A stretch of DNA of 64,000 bases, taken from NCBI RefSeq assembly GCF_036370855.1, contig NC_088098.1:202289336-202353335 (forward strand). The letters run 5' to 3'. This DNA is from Dromaius novaehollandiae (taxonomy: Eukaryota; Chordata; Aves; Casuariiformes; Dromaiidae). The translations under genes and the position numbers were made by a program. The notes beneath the pieces were generated by a model. The model saw only the letters and a program-made list of their open reading frames with translations, was not told where the DNA came from and ran no database searches. This document shows, piece by piece, positions 1 through 11,200 of the stretch. The first letter of the stretch is position 1. Every line of letters begins with the position of its first letter.

Positions 1-3000
1 GTTAGACATGTGAATAAGTAAAGCAGAGTGATAAATACTGCAATACGTTTTCAGTATGTGCATGTTTAAGATGGCTGCTTCTTCCCACCCTCAAATAGAA
101 CAAGAACAAAGAAATTCCTCCCTGTTTACTCACTGGAAGGCATATAACCGGTACGATTCTTTAGTTCAAAAGGATATTAGTTAGCTGTTCTAACACCACT
201 ATTGTAAATCTAAAATTGATCTGTTCTCCTATTTACAAATTCTAATTTCCTTAATCAATGAAAAGTAACACAACCCAAATCATTAGTTAATTTCTTCAGG
301 CCAACCAATGCATCGGTATATCTATACTTGTAACATAAGTTAATAATTTCGCACTTGTTTCTTTTAGCAAAAGATTAGATGCCAATTGCTGCAACAAGAG
401 TCACTGAAATACAACAATGAAACCTAAAACAATTGAAACCTTGCTTAAGGTAAAGTTAAGACATTGTGAGAAAGTTGAGAGTATTCTGAAGAACAATCTG
501 CTTTGACATTTCTTCCTAAATCAAGAAATCTCTATGGCAAAAACTGAAAAGCATTAATTAAAAAAGAATTACAAGTTCAAAAACTTGAACATAGTTGCTA
601 AATAAAGGATTCATGCCATACAGCTTAACTAGGATGTAGGTGTGCTTAACTGCTTTACTCTGAACTTAGGCTGTGATTGCCAAAAAAGAAAAAAACTTTA
701 TAAAGTTTGGAACTGGCTGGAGAGAGCTGTCCTCCACTAACCAGGCTGAAGTATGGTATTTTCCTTCTTCATATGGGATTTAGATATTCTGATTCATGTG
801 GGACATACATCATTTAAAAATTTGTATCCTGTCATTGGGTTATGATGAAATATAGAGGAAAAAAAAACCCAAAAAACCAGAAACATGAGTTAAGTTCTGG
901 GTACCTTTATTTTCAATCCAGAGGTGTCAGGGAAAAATAGTTTCAAACAATTAGTTAATCCCACCTAGTAGCTTAGTTAGTTAAAAAAGCATTTGGGGAG
1001 GTATTTTTTGATCAAATTAAATTTCTGTAAAGTTCACATACAGAAAAACTACCATTCATGTCTTTTAGTAAGCTAAGCTAACATAAACCTGAAAGATTCA
1101 TGAGAAAAGCTAATTTCCCGGCTTGTCAGATACCCAACTCTGGAATTATATTGAGATTACAGATTTCAGGATTAAAGAATTACACAATAGGTAAGAAAGA
1201 TGGCAGACTGAGTACGAAAGATTAGAAATGAACTGTTAATTTATCTACCTTTGTAATTCCATCTAAGCTAAAATACTGCGTTACTGTTAGGAAGTTCACC
1301 AGTACAGCAGGAAGGCTCTAGAACTTAAGATCTAATTTTCCATAATACTCAGCACAATCTTTTTTATCTTATTATTTCTTAAATCTCTGCAAATGAGTCA
1401 CATTACAGGGTTTAAGTGACTGGTAAATCAACATCCTCCACACTACTTAAATTGAGGTGACACTTGTTGCAAAAGGTCTTGCTGCTAGGTTAAAAAGCAA
1501 ATATGTGTCACAAGCTAACTTTTCCATGCAAGTTAGTACTACTGTGAGAATCCTTCTCATTTCTCTTGTCAAAGGGTTAAAATAATTTCACATGTATTAC
1601 CTCTCTTGCAAAATAATGTCTGCAATTCCTTCCATCCATTAACAGATTTACAAAATAGTATGTCTTCTCAGAAATAATTTAAGAGTTCATCTCAAACTAG
1701 CCCTTGACCTCAGTGACTCTTCAAGCGTGATTTAAATCAAAATAATCTATGTAAGAAAATTAAACATTTTATCAGTCTAGAATAGATGAAGCTATCACAA
1801 CAATAACCTGATGGATAACTAAAAAAAAAAATCCAAGTAACAGTAACATACAATACCTAACGAAGAGATCTTTCTGTTCCGCTATCATTACATTATTGTT
1901 TTAGTTCAGTATCTGAATAGAAGCAAAAAGGTGATAAAACTGTTGCATACCTCTGGAACTTTTGCAGAGCTGTCTGTCTGCATTGTTAATAATAGCTTCT
2001 TGTGTGGCCTGCTTTCACCTTCTAAAAAGGCTACTTCTTGCAGTAGTTTTGTTTTTCAGATTTTAATAATGCAGCAAAAGTAATATGGAAAACAGGCTTC
2101 TTATTGGACATAAGTAAAACAAAAATAGTACAGATTAAGAAGTGATATGTGTGCACTAGATCTCCTTGTGCATACACTTGCTCACAATTTAATAACATTT
2201 TACAAGACTTGCAGTTGCATGATGCTTTCGACAAAATATATGATCCGAGTACACAAGACTAGTTGAACAACAAAGGAATGTAAGAATTAGAATATTGAAG
2301 ACCATGTTCAAGATTCTGTTGGATAGCATCACAGTATAATAATGAAGTACTTTGTATTTAAATACACATATAGTGTTTAAAAAATACTGTAATAAACTCT
2401 GTTTATATTGAACTCTTTGTCCTTGCAACTATTCTAGAGAAAGAGATTAGAATGGATTTATGCAAACCTCTACTTTTCAAACTACGATACATGAAACAAT
2501 TGCAGAGCAACAGCACCACTCAGTGGAACTTTCATAAAAAGCAATACTTGTAAAGGCAAAGTTATCATATATTAATAGCACAGCAGTAATAACAGCTCCA
2601 GGCAATTCTAGTATGATAAAACTTTTTCAGAAAAAAAATTAATGCAGAAAAAACTGCTAGTAGTAGTTCATAATACAGAAACTGTATAGAGACTGTAAGT
2701 TCAAAAAAAGACTAAATTCAATTTCTATTCTTAATATTGCTTATTAACTGGATTACTTTTCCACATACAATTATTATATTTTCATTATTATTGCATGTCT
2801 TTTCCAAAATTACAAATTATTTTTTCAAAAAGGAAGCAGTAGAGCCATAAACAAAAAATGTTTGAAGTTTGAAAGATGGTATTTTTTGATCTGTACCATA
2901 ATGGCATCTAACTACATTAGAATTCACAAACATTTGTATAAAGGAGTTATGTAATGTGGACAAAAAATGCAACAGGTGCTGACACACTTACAACAAGCTT

Positions 3001-5852
3001 ATTTCTTACCTATATAATGGCAAGCATTAAAATTCCTTCCTCTGGTTAGCAAAAGATGAAAAAGATATGCTGTATACAAGCTATTGACAGCTAAATTATG
3101 TCAGAAGGATAGACTATGCTAACTACAGAACTTTATGAATTGGAAATGAAACTGAGAAATTCTGGAATTACATTTTTCATCCTGTGCACTTCTCTGTATA
3201 TACTGAGAACCTTGCCACCATGAATGCAGATTGTGGATGCAATGCCTTGCCCTAATAGCCCTATTTTCTGTTAACATATTCTTTGGTCTCTGTGAAAAGG
3301 GAAGAGGCAGAGGTGGGTAAAGTAGCATTAGAAAGGACTCACGTTCAGGAATCCTAGCAGCCTGTATCTGTCACTGGCCTGTTTTAGACTGGTCATCTGG
3401 ATACATACTTTCACAGTATTGCTTCACTATAGAAGCCTCAATTTAATTCTATCACTCAGTCTTTGGAGTCATTAACATCTCCAGGATAATCATCATTATT
3501 TTTCTATGGGTGAAAACACTGAAGTCAGTTTGTCACAGATGTGAAAGCTCTATTTTGTCTCATCAGCTCATATTCCCAAATTAAATCCACATAGCTGCTG
3601 AGTGCAACTGTTCACAGGGTGATCTGGCATCATTTCCTCTATGGTTAGAGTTCATGACTGCTGCCATCAACAATTCTAGGAAATGCTGTCAGAAGCCTCC
3701 CTTGCTAGTCAAGAACTTAGTATTTGAATGTTGCATCTTTGCTTTCATAAGCTAAAAAATGAGTTCGGTTTCACCTCTTTTCCTATGGTTGAGATTAAAC
3801 TTTCCTTGATGCCAAAATCTCCTTCGAACAGCTTCATATTGTTATTCAGAAACCCTAGGACACCTAACCAGAGAGTGATGCGACTGTAGCAGAAAGGCAA
3901 CCAAAACATCATTGTTAAGATGAATACAAAATATTTTTTCCTAAGTTTAGCCTGCTAAAGTAGACATAACGAAAGACTAAGTAACAATATGTAGTGACTG
4001 TGTGACTCTGGTTCCAAACCTCTTAGGACATCAAGGATTAGACACCAAAGGAAGAATACACTCAGTTACAAGGTAAAAGAACCTCAAGTTGTTCTGAAAC
4101 TGCCTGCAGAGTGAGCAACAGATCAATGTATATTGGGTCATCCACTATTTCAGTGTTTTAATGTGAGGGTAACAAGAGAGGAATAAGGGAGAAATCAGGA
4201 TAAAATACAAAAGAAAGGAAGTGGTGGAGATGAGTTATTATTTTTTTTTAAGACAGATAATACTGCAGTTAACATAAAATATTTTTTTCTAATGACTGAA
4301 GAAGAACTAAGAAAATATTCTCTTACAAGATGAATGCATTGTATTTCAAAATGGGGAAATATTTCAAATACGTTTCAAAAGATAAATGTAAAATTAAACC
4401 TCTGCTCTTCACAGTTGTTTGCTGCTCTCAGAAGGAAACTGTTTAATGAGTTTCCTAAGAGTAGGTAGCTGAACTTCAGTACTGTGTGTATTTAAAATGC
4501 CAATTATTTTCTGCAGCTGCATAAAAGCCAGCAGAGGATGTATATACTACTCATGAACATGTACAACTGACTCAACTTTTCAGTTCCCAAGGAATAAAAG
4601 TTTAAAATCCAAACAGGAATGTTTTGCCCTTCAGTATCTAACTATCTCCTGAAACAGGAAAGCTTTTTAAAATGAATTAGGGAGCCCTCCATACTGCTGA
4701 CTGAGCCTACATGTTTCCAAGCTGCAGAGTCTTTCTACTGGAGTGAGTACACCACATGTTGACCACCACTTTACACTTAGGTCTACAGAAGATGGAAGTG
4801 AGTCATAAAGAACTTAGTTCTGGATTGTAGCAAAGTTTCTGTGCATCATAGCTAAATAGGCCAATGCAAAAATGTAACACTGTAATAATTGTTTAAAAAA
4901 AAAGTATAACAAGATGAGAAAGTCATCCAGCTAGGGTTTCCTTTTGAGTCTTTATCTTATTACATAAAAACATTTTGTAGCACAAAATACAGGACAAACT
5001 GAAGATTGTGAAGAGATTTTCTGAGAACATATCTGTTACTGTCCTGTCTGCTTAAACATTTGATGAAGATTCTCAAAAACTATTTGTAAAAAAATCTAGT
5101 AAACTGCAAATCCCAGTATGTTTCTCCTTTAATCCAGTCATGCATCAATGAATATTTGTGAACAAAAATAATGTTCATAAAACTGTATTTAGAATACTTC
5201 TTACTACCATTCTAATCTACTATTGAAATTCACTAATATAATCAGGTTAGCTTTAATTTCATACAAATAAATAAGCCAACAACTAATGTCTGTGAAGTTT
5301 AGTCTTTTACCACTGGGCACCTCTAATGCTTTTCAGCTGTTGGGGATCTCCTCTCACTGAAGACTATTGCACAAGCATAGCGTACCTCTGATTCCAGTTT
5401 GCTACAGTGCTGGGCCTGGTGCTGACACACACTGCCCACATTGACGGGATGAAGAAAAAAGATTCAAAGTCAGAGGCTATAAAGTTCCCATAGGGATGAA
5501 TTCCACTGTCCCTAGATGTAAAGCTGTCCCTGCTTTTACCTGTCTTAACAGGTAAGCAAACACGTAGTTAAAATATCTGCAGATGCCAGCCTTGCCAGTT
5601 TCATAGAAAGATTCATGACCTTACTTTTCCATGGTTCTGATTTTCTAAATTGCAAATATATCCATATTTGACATCACAGAAAACCGCAAATATACATTGA
5701 AAAGTCTGTATGGCAATAAAAGCAAATATACAATGTATTCGTATGATCTATTCCAGTAGCACTAAATTACCAGGACACAGATTGGCTCTTTGGGAAATTT
5801 TAAAGTGTTCTGCACTTAAACACTACATAATTTGCTTTGGTAATAGTATTAC
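1..5852 (-). other. AASDHPPT: AASDHPPT intron 2 (partial, runs off the left edge)
   Basis: This AT-rich stretch lies downstream of the exon 2 donor on the minus strand. I searched both strands by eye for the later AASDHPPT exons, which should carry the W-x-x-KE-S motif and the acidic C-terminal part, and found none. The stretch is therefore read as intron continuing past the window edge. It holds no open frame above about 80 codons, no CpG clustering and no repeat family I could name. Short A or T runs are frequent, as at 1821-1831. The intron assignment is an inference from the position of exon 2. Confidence 0.7.
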
Positions 5853-6078
5853 CTGGTACACTAGTCTTCATAATATCAATGCCAACTTGAAGTTCTGGCT
5901 CAGCTGCAAGAACTGCATAATCCCCTTGATGAGAGACATTGAAGTTGTAGTTTGAATAGGTACTGGATATGTTATTTGCCAGGAAAGGTTTTCCTTTTGA
6001 TGTCCTCTGCAAGCGTATTTCATTCCATGGTATATGCAACTTTTCTGCAATTAGTTTCCTTATCAGCAGACGACCAGC
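5853..6078 (-). CDS. AASDHPPT: AASDHPPT coding exon 2 (4'-phosphopantetheinyl transferase core)
   Basis: This exon encodes residues 49-123 and the first base of codon 124 of L-aminoadipate-semialdehyde dehydrogenase-phosphopantetheinyl transferase. The enzyme moves the phosphopantetheine arm of coenzyme A onto carrier proteins such as fatty acid synthase ACP in the cytosol. Visible motifs are the CoA-contacting RTSKGKPFLA segment (residues 73-82), SHQGDYAVLA with His98, and VGIDIMK with the Mg-binding Asp116. With the 13 extra N-terminal residues of the human protein these become His111 and Asp129. On the minus strand the acceptor AG is at 6080-6079 and the donor GTAATA starts at 5852. It joins exon 1 in phase 0 and leaves phase 1, as in human. 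Identity to human is very high and the frame is intact. Confidence 0.96.
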
Positions 6079-7231
6079 CTATGGAATAAAAGGGATTCAT
6101 AAAGAACCATTATGCTACGGACAAAGAAATATTTGTAGTTGCTAGAAAACCACCTGCCTAAAAATTGTTAGCTGTTATTATTGCCAAGACAAAGTAGGAC
6201 TATATTTAAGTAAATGCTTTAGATTTCTCTCTTTTATAAAAGTTATCATCAAGTAAAACTAACTAAAACCCAAAACAGTTTACCGGACCTGATTACATTT
6301 GTAATCACTACTAGCAACAGATTCAGCACAAGACCCAATGAAAAAAAAAGTCTCAGCCTACAAGAGCCATAAAAAGTAGTTCCCTTCCCCATCTTATTCA
6401 TTCACCTAGGATACTTTATGGCACAGTAGTCCAACATCAAATATTTTTTACACTATACTGAACAGTAAAACTCCCCTAAGAGCTTTTCAGTAACTCAGTT
6501 ACTTTGATGCTAGACAAAATACTGAAGAATAGCTAAAAATGATGAACAACAGTTAACAAACTTATTAGCAGAAACCAGTATTACTACCACATTGTTATGT
6601 AAGACTTAAAACCTGCATTAATTATGCAAAATGTGCTGGATGAATCAGCATTGCTCTCTTACACCTTACGTTACTCTGGGATAATCTAGAGTACGTTGCT
6701 TCCGTGTCGTAATTTCACACCACAAAACTGACAAGTCTTTCAGGACAACCACCAACAGCAGATCACAAACATCTCTCTTCCCCCAAGTTAGTGGAAACTA
6801 GAACAAGTAACGCTGTCAGTGTAGTGCATTTACTGCCCTGAAACGCTCCCGCAAGGCCTTTTTTTTTTTTTTTTTTTTTTGGGGGGGGGGGGGGGTCAGC
6901 AATTTGGACAGTCTGAATCAGTGGCTGGACGAGCGCGCCCCGGACGCCGCTACCCAGCCGGGGCAACGCCTCACAGCGTGACGAGGGGCAGCTTCCATAG
7001 GGGCCTCGGGAGGCTCGTTAACGGAGCCACCTCGGCGCAGAGGGGCGGGGGGGTGCCAGGCCCCCAGCACCGCTTCGGGCACGCCCACACCGGGCGGGAA
7101 GGGCGAGCGCCGCTCTAGCCAACCCGGTCCTCCACGCCTCGCTTCCCGCCTGCGGTGAGCGCTCCCGCCCCCGACGGGAGGGGAGGGGAGGCTCCGCCAG
7201 CGGCCCGCGCGGCCCCCCCGCCGGCAGGTAC
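6079..7231 (-). other. AASDHPPT: AASDHPPT intron 1
   Basis: This 1.15-kb intron is bounded by GTACCT (from 7231 on the minus strand) and an AG at 6080-6079. Its 5' part is within the CpG island and G/C-rich, including GGGAGGGGAGGGG at 7177-7189. The 3' part is AT-rich. It contains the unusual T22-G15 homopolymer junction listed separately. Long open frames here are by-products of high GC content, not genes. Confidence 0.85.
6859..6895 (+). repeat. T22-G15 double homopolymer tract
   Basis: Twenty-two T followed directly by fifteen G on the plus strand. On the AASDHPPT sense strand this reads C15 then A22. It is in intron 1, about 340 bases after the exon 1 donor. Such a tract can slip in replication and in sequencing, so the exact lengths may be assembly-dependent. 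Confidence 0.95.
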
Positions 7232-7375
7232 CAAGGCGGCTTTGGCATCGCGGGCAAAGACAAACTGGCCGATGCGGTCCTTCTCCTCGGGCTGCACCAG
7301 GCGCGCCGCCAGCAGCCACTCCTCGCGGCGGGGGCGCCAGGCGGCGCAGGGGAAGGCCCAGCGCACGCTCCCCAT
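7232..7375 (-). CDS. AASDHPPT: AASDHPPT coding exon 1
   Basis: This exon encodes residues 1-48. It starts MGSVRWAFPCAAW and contains IQPEEK-like and RIGQFVFARDAKAA segments that match the vertebrate AASDHPPT N-terminus. The start chosen is the ATG at 7375-7373, aligned with human SMEGVRWAF. No in-frame ATG exists upstream here; only a GTG at 7441 extends the frame, so the longer human N-terminus of about 13 residues appears to be absent. The donor reads TTG|GTACCT, phase 0, and joins exon 2 as AKAAL|AGRLL. A short upstream ORF overlaps the 5' leader (separate entry). Confidence 0.94.
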
Positions 7376-7385
7376 GGGCCGCTCC

Positions 7386-7433
7386 TCAGGCAGCGTCGGG
7401 CGCTGCCCAGGCGCCTTCCGACGGCAGCGGCAT
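7386..7433 (-). promoter_or_regulatory. Upstream ORF in the AASDHPPT 5' leader
   Basis: An ATG at 7433-7431 opens a 15-codon frame (MPLPSEGAWAAPDAA) that stops with TGA at 7388-7386, ten bases before the main ATG and out of frame with it. If the mRNA starts upstream of 7433, ribosomes meet this ATG first and must reinitiate or leak past it. Whether it lies in the transcript depends on the TSS, which is not mapped here. Confidence 0.55.
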
Positions 7434-8109
7434 GTTGGCACCGCTGAGCTACTGGCGCGCGCTCATCGCCGCCCTCTCCCGGCGCGGCCGTGACCCGCTC
7501 GCTCGCACCCCTCCGGCTTGGTGTGAGCCGCCTCTCGAACGGCGGGGACCAATCCGATATCAGAGAGCGGCGTGAGTGACAGACGAATGCGCCAGGTGCC
7601 GACCTATCAGAGGAAAGGCGGTGTCTGCGGCTGAGCTACGGACAGCGGGCGCGAAGAGGGGCGGGCGGAGAGGAACCCGCTCCGGAGGATGGGCGGGACT
7701 TCATCCGGATTGACAGCGCGGGGGGCCATCCGAAGCACAAGGATCGAGAGACTGACACCGGAAGAAGCCAATCCGCTGGCGGTGCCTCTGCAGAGGGTGG
7801 GACAGACGGTTCGGCGAGCTGTTGGTGTTGGGTGCAGGTGGGTGCGCGCTGTCCGGAGAGAGCGTTAACGGGGAGACTAGCGCTTCGCCAGTTGCAGAGG
7901 GGCAGCAGTGCTGGAGACCGCCACATCCCGTGGCTGGACCGGAGGCTGGGCTGAGAGGGGAGGGGAAGCGCTCCGCGATGTCCGCATCAGACTTAGTCTC
8001 CCCTTAGAATGAACGCAGGGTGCGTGGGGCGCATGCGCGGGCGCTTGGGCATGCGCAATAGTGGGCGTTGACGCCCGTGCCCGGTGCTGCTTGCCCGGCG
8101 GGGCGCGCG

Positions 8110-8244
8110 GAAGGGTGGGAAGATGGCGGCTGCCGCGGTGTTTGGTGGTCGCCACAGCCGCGGCGTGCGGGGCCTGCGCTGCTCGGCAGCCGGGGCGGGT
8201 GGGGACGCGCGGCCGCAGTGCGCAGGCAGTGCGGTGGCTGGATG
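8110..8244 (+). other. KBTBD3: KBTBD3 non-coding first exon (5' UTR, approximate start)
   Basis: The donor GATG|GTAAGC at 8244/8245 ends a GC-rich segment that starts near a plus-oriented YY1 motif at 8120-8130, an element that usually sits just inside the 5' UTR. The next acceptor in the same orientation is at 16608, before the KBTBD3 start codon. The 5' boundary is a guess from the YY1 position. The ATG within CTGGATGG at the exon end is cut by the splice site. Confidence 0.6.
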
Positions 8245-11200
8245 GTAAGCGCGGCCCTGGCAGAACGGGCGTAATTTTTTACGTACGTCTGCTTCCTGCT
8301 GTGTTTGAGAAAGGGGCGAGTTTGTACCGGAGGCACTCGTTGCCCCTGGGGTTTTTCGTGGTGCCGTTATTTATTAGCGGCAGGTGATCCGCCAGCGTCT
8401 GCGGCCCCATCCTTGCCCTTAGCGCGTCCGTGTTCCTGAAGGTTCCTGAGGACTCGTGGTGGCCGCCTGGGCCCGTCTCGTGGGGGGTGGCCCCGTGTCC
8501 CCCCTCCGTTGCGGTATTCATACAAAGTGTTATATTACTCTAGTTTGATTCTGACATCTAAAGATTATGTCCAAGTAACAGCGTCTTTCTATCCTTTGCT
8601 GTCTGTTGTAATAAGATTTTTAGTGTTTATTGTTGGTACTGGATTCCCTTGCTCCCTCAATTATAGGCCATCTGAAAAACATAGGTAATGATATTATTTT
8701 CCCTTTGAATTGGAACTTAGGCCATGGCTAAACGTTTAGCATCTATTTGGAAACTTATGAGCTATGTTCCTATTTGTTGCCTTAGAAATATATGCTGTTT
8801 AACTTTTCTATATTGATCACATACAAATAGTGTAATTTTCAAATTTTTTTTTTTGTAACATTTCAGGCATTTCTTAGAATGTGCCCCTTTTTTTGTTGTT
8901 TTAGCACTCCAAATCCCTGTTAATGTGAAGAAGTGCTGTTTCCCCACAGGCCAGAACTGTTGTCTTTCTGTCTAGAATAAGAACTAGAAGTAGAGTATGG
9001 CATTTCAATTCCAATTGTGTTGTGAGAATGAAAATTAAAATTCTTGGAACTTTTTACCTAAGAAAACAATTTCCAAAAAAGACTGATGAATTTGAGAAAT
9101 TTAGCTTTAGGATAAAATCCAGTCAATCTGAGTTCTAACTGATTATTTTGTCTTAATTGATTGTGAGAGGATATGCAATTAAAGATCACTGCTTGCACAG
9201 GGGGAATCTTCCAGTATTGGAATGCCTCCAGGAGTCAGTGCCATTTCACTGCTTCATACTGATACCATGCTGTTCTTTTCAATAACTCCTAAAGAACCTA
9301 AAGCTTCCAAGTATCTGTGTCACCCTTCCTTCTGATAATACTGTTTCAACATGTATTATTGATAAATGCCAGATTTCTGGATTAAGTGTCTCAGAATGTC
9401 ACATGTATCTTTTTTGATTGAATGAAAATGATTGACTGAAGATTAATTTTCTATGAAGTTCAGTTATTTATGAAAAGGTTGTGAGATTGAGTTGCATTGT
9501 ATTTTCCAGAAAGGAACCTATAATTCCCTGTTGCTCTCTTTGTGATACTAGACATCCACTTAAATCTCTGCATTTTTGTAAAGTAATCACAGGTAAATCT
9601 GGACCAAGAACACTTTTCTAGGGATTCCAGCTGAGTTTTAAGATTAGGACAACAGAAGCAAAGCAATAATACAGTATAAAAATACAGAACCTTCTAATAG
9701 TTTTTCTTCTTTATTTGTACTTAAATTACATTTCAATTCACTCTTGCCTTTTGAGTCTGCAGTCAAAAGTGACACCTAATGCTTTAGATGCATGTTCCAC
9801 TCATCTTCATCATGCTAAATGTTAAATTAAAAGCTGTTAAATTAGAGGTGTAATGAGGAACTCAAACATATAATTCTTTTTCAGTTGTTTTCATTGTAAC
9901 AGAAATGAGCTTGGCCCTCATGAAATATGAGAGAAAGATTCTCTTTGTCCCACGCAATTTACAGGTGAAGAAGCTGACATCATGATGGTTAAAATTCGCA
10001 CTTACTTTAGTGTTTCATTTACTTCTAGTTTTGTGAGAACTTAAACACATGCCTACCATTATACAAATGAGTTGTCTGATTGCAGACCGTGCATATGGAA
10101 TTTGTCATGCATAAGTCCTTGAGGGTGTGGAACATAATTCTGTAAAACTCGAGTGGATGTGAATCAGCCATTTTTTTATGGCAAAAGTTTACCAAAAGCA
10201 GATTTTAAATTTTTAGTGTTAATTTACTGTGTTTTTAAAAATTCACAAAAAATTACTAATTTCTCCCCCTTTGAATAGATTATACATAGTGAAAAATAAC
10301 AAACCATCTTGATAGGTATATAGTACACTTAATATATAATACTGTTTTTAATGTTAGATTTTAAAATGGTGGAGTAGACGAGCTGAACCTCCCAGGATTT
10401 TATAGCTTTCTAATTCTTACTGCAATAAAACAGTTGCAGTTAATGAGAGAATAGTTTTTAAAAACTTACATCTACTGTACAGTAAAGTTTTGTATTAAAA
10501 AAGAATAAAATCTTCCTAGAGCAATGTATAAAATTTCTCTATCTTCTTTGGTCTTAATTCTTTCTTCCTAGGTACATAATGTATGCTATAAAATATCAGC
10601 ATTTAAGATTTCTTTTTAAAAAAAAATATTGCTCTCTGAATAATGGTGTTTTCAGATAACTGCTGAAAACTATTAAGAATTAATATTCTTTTTTTTGTTG
10701 GTGAGAGTGCTGCACTGAGAGTGCAGATGCACAGCTATATTGTACTTTGAGATAACGCAAATAAAGATTCCTTTACAATTCTTTGTTAATAGTAAAGTAC
10801 CAAATAAAGGTTGTTTTAGACTTTTTTGACAGCTGCATTTGTAAAAGATACTCTACATACACATAGAATATTATCTGTAATGTGCAAATATGTAAATAAT
10901 TCAAGTAAGATTGATGTCCATTGTACTAGGAACAATCTAGGGTTCAGTTCAATGACAAAGATTCAGTCATGTTTATCATCAGGCAGGCCCAGCACTAACA
11001 CGCTTTTTCTGACAAGGTGTTTACTTATGTATGCCCATGCCAAGGTACTTTCACAAAACATCCCCTAAGCTATTACGAAGTCACAAATAAAAATATGTAT
11101 TTTATCTTAGTATTATACAGTGATCAAAACAGTTTGGTGCAAGTCTACTCCAGTGTCATTCTGTACCTTGAGTCTGGGTGTTCATGTTCCATTCTTATCA

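Larger units (their letters stand above)
6900..8520. promoter_or_regulatory. CpG island with bidirectional AASDHPPT/KBTBD3 promoter
   Basis: A sharply bounded GC- and CpG-rich block in AT-rich surroundings. AASDHPPT reads out to the left (ATG at 7375-7373) and KBTBD3 to the right (first-exon donor at 8245). The block contains CCAAT motifs near 7550 and 7769, an NRF-1-type palindrome GCGCATGCGC at 8029-8038, a second half-like site GCATGCGCA at 8049-8057, and a YY1 motif AAGATGGCGGC at 8120-8130. No TATA box is evident. NRF-1 plus YY1 without TATA is typical of housekeeping bidirectional promoters. The TSS positions are inferred. Confidence 0.85.

Noticed and set aside
1-5852. Later AASDHPPT exons (W-x-x-KE-S motif region)
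   Set aside because: Looked for on the minus strand and not found, so they are presumed to lie beyond the left edge.
6918-8387. Many overlapping open frames (up to 133 codons) on both strands
   Set aside because: They are products of CpG-island composition. Only the frame holding the VRWAF...ARDAKAA segment matches a known protein (AASDHPPT exon 1).
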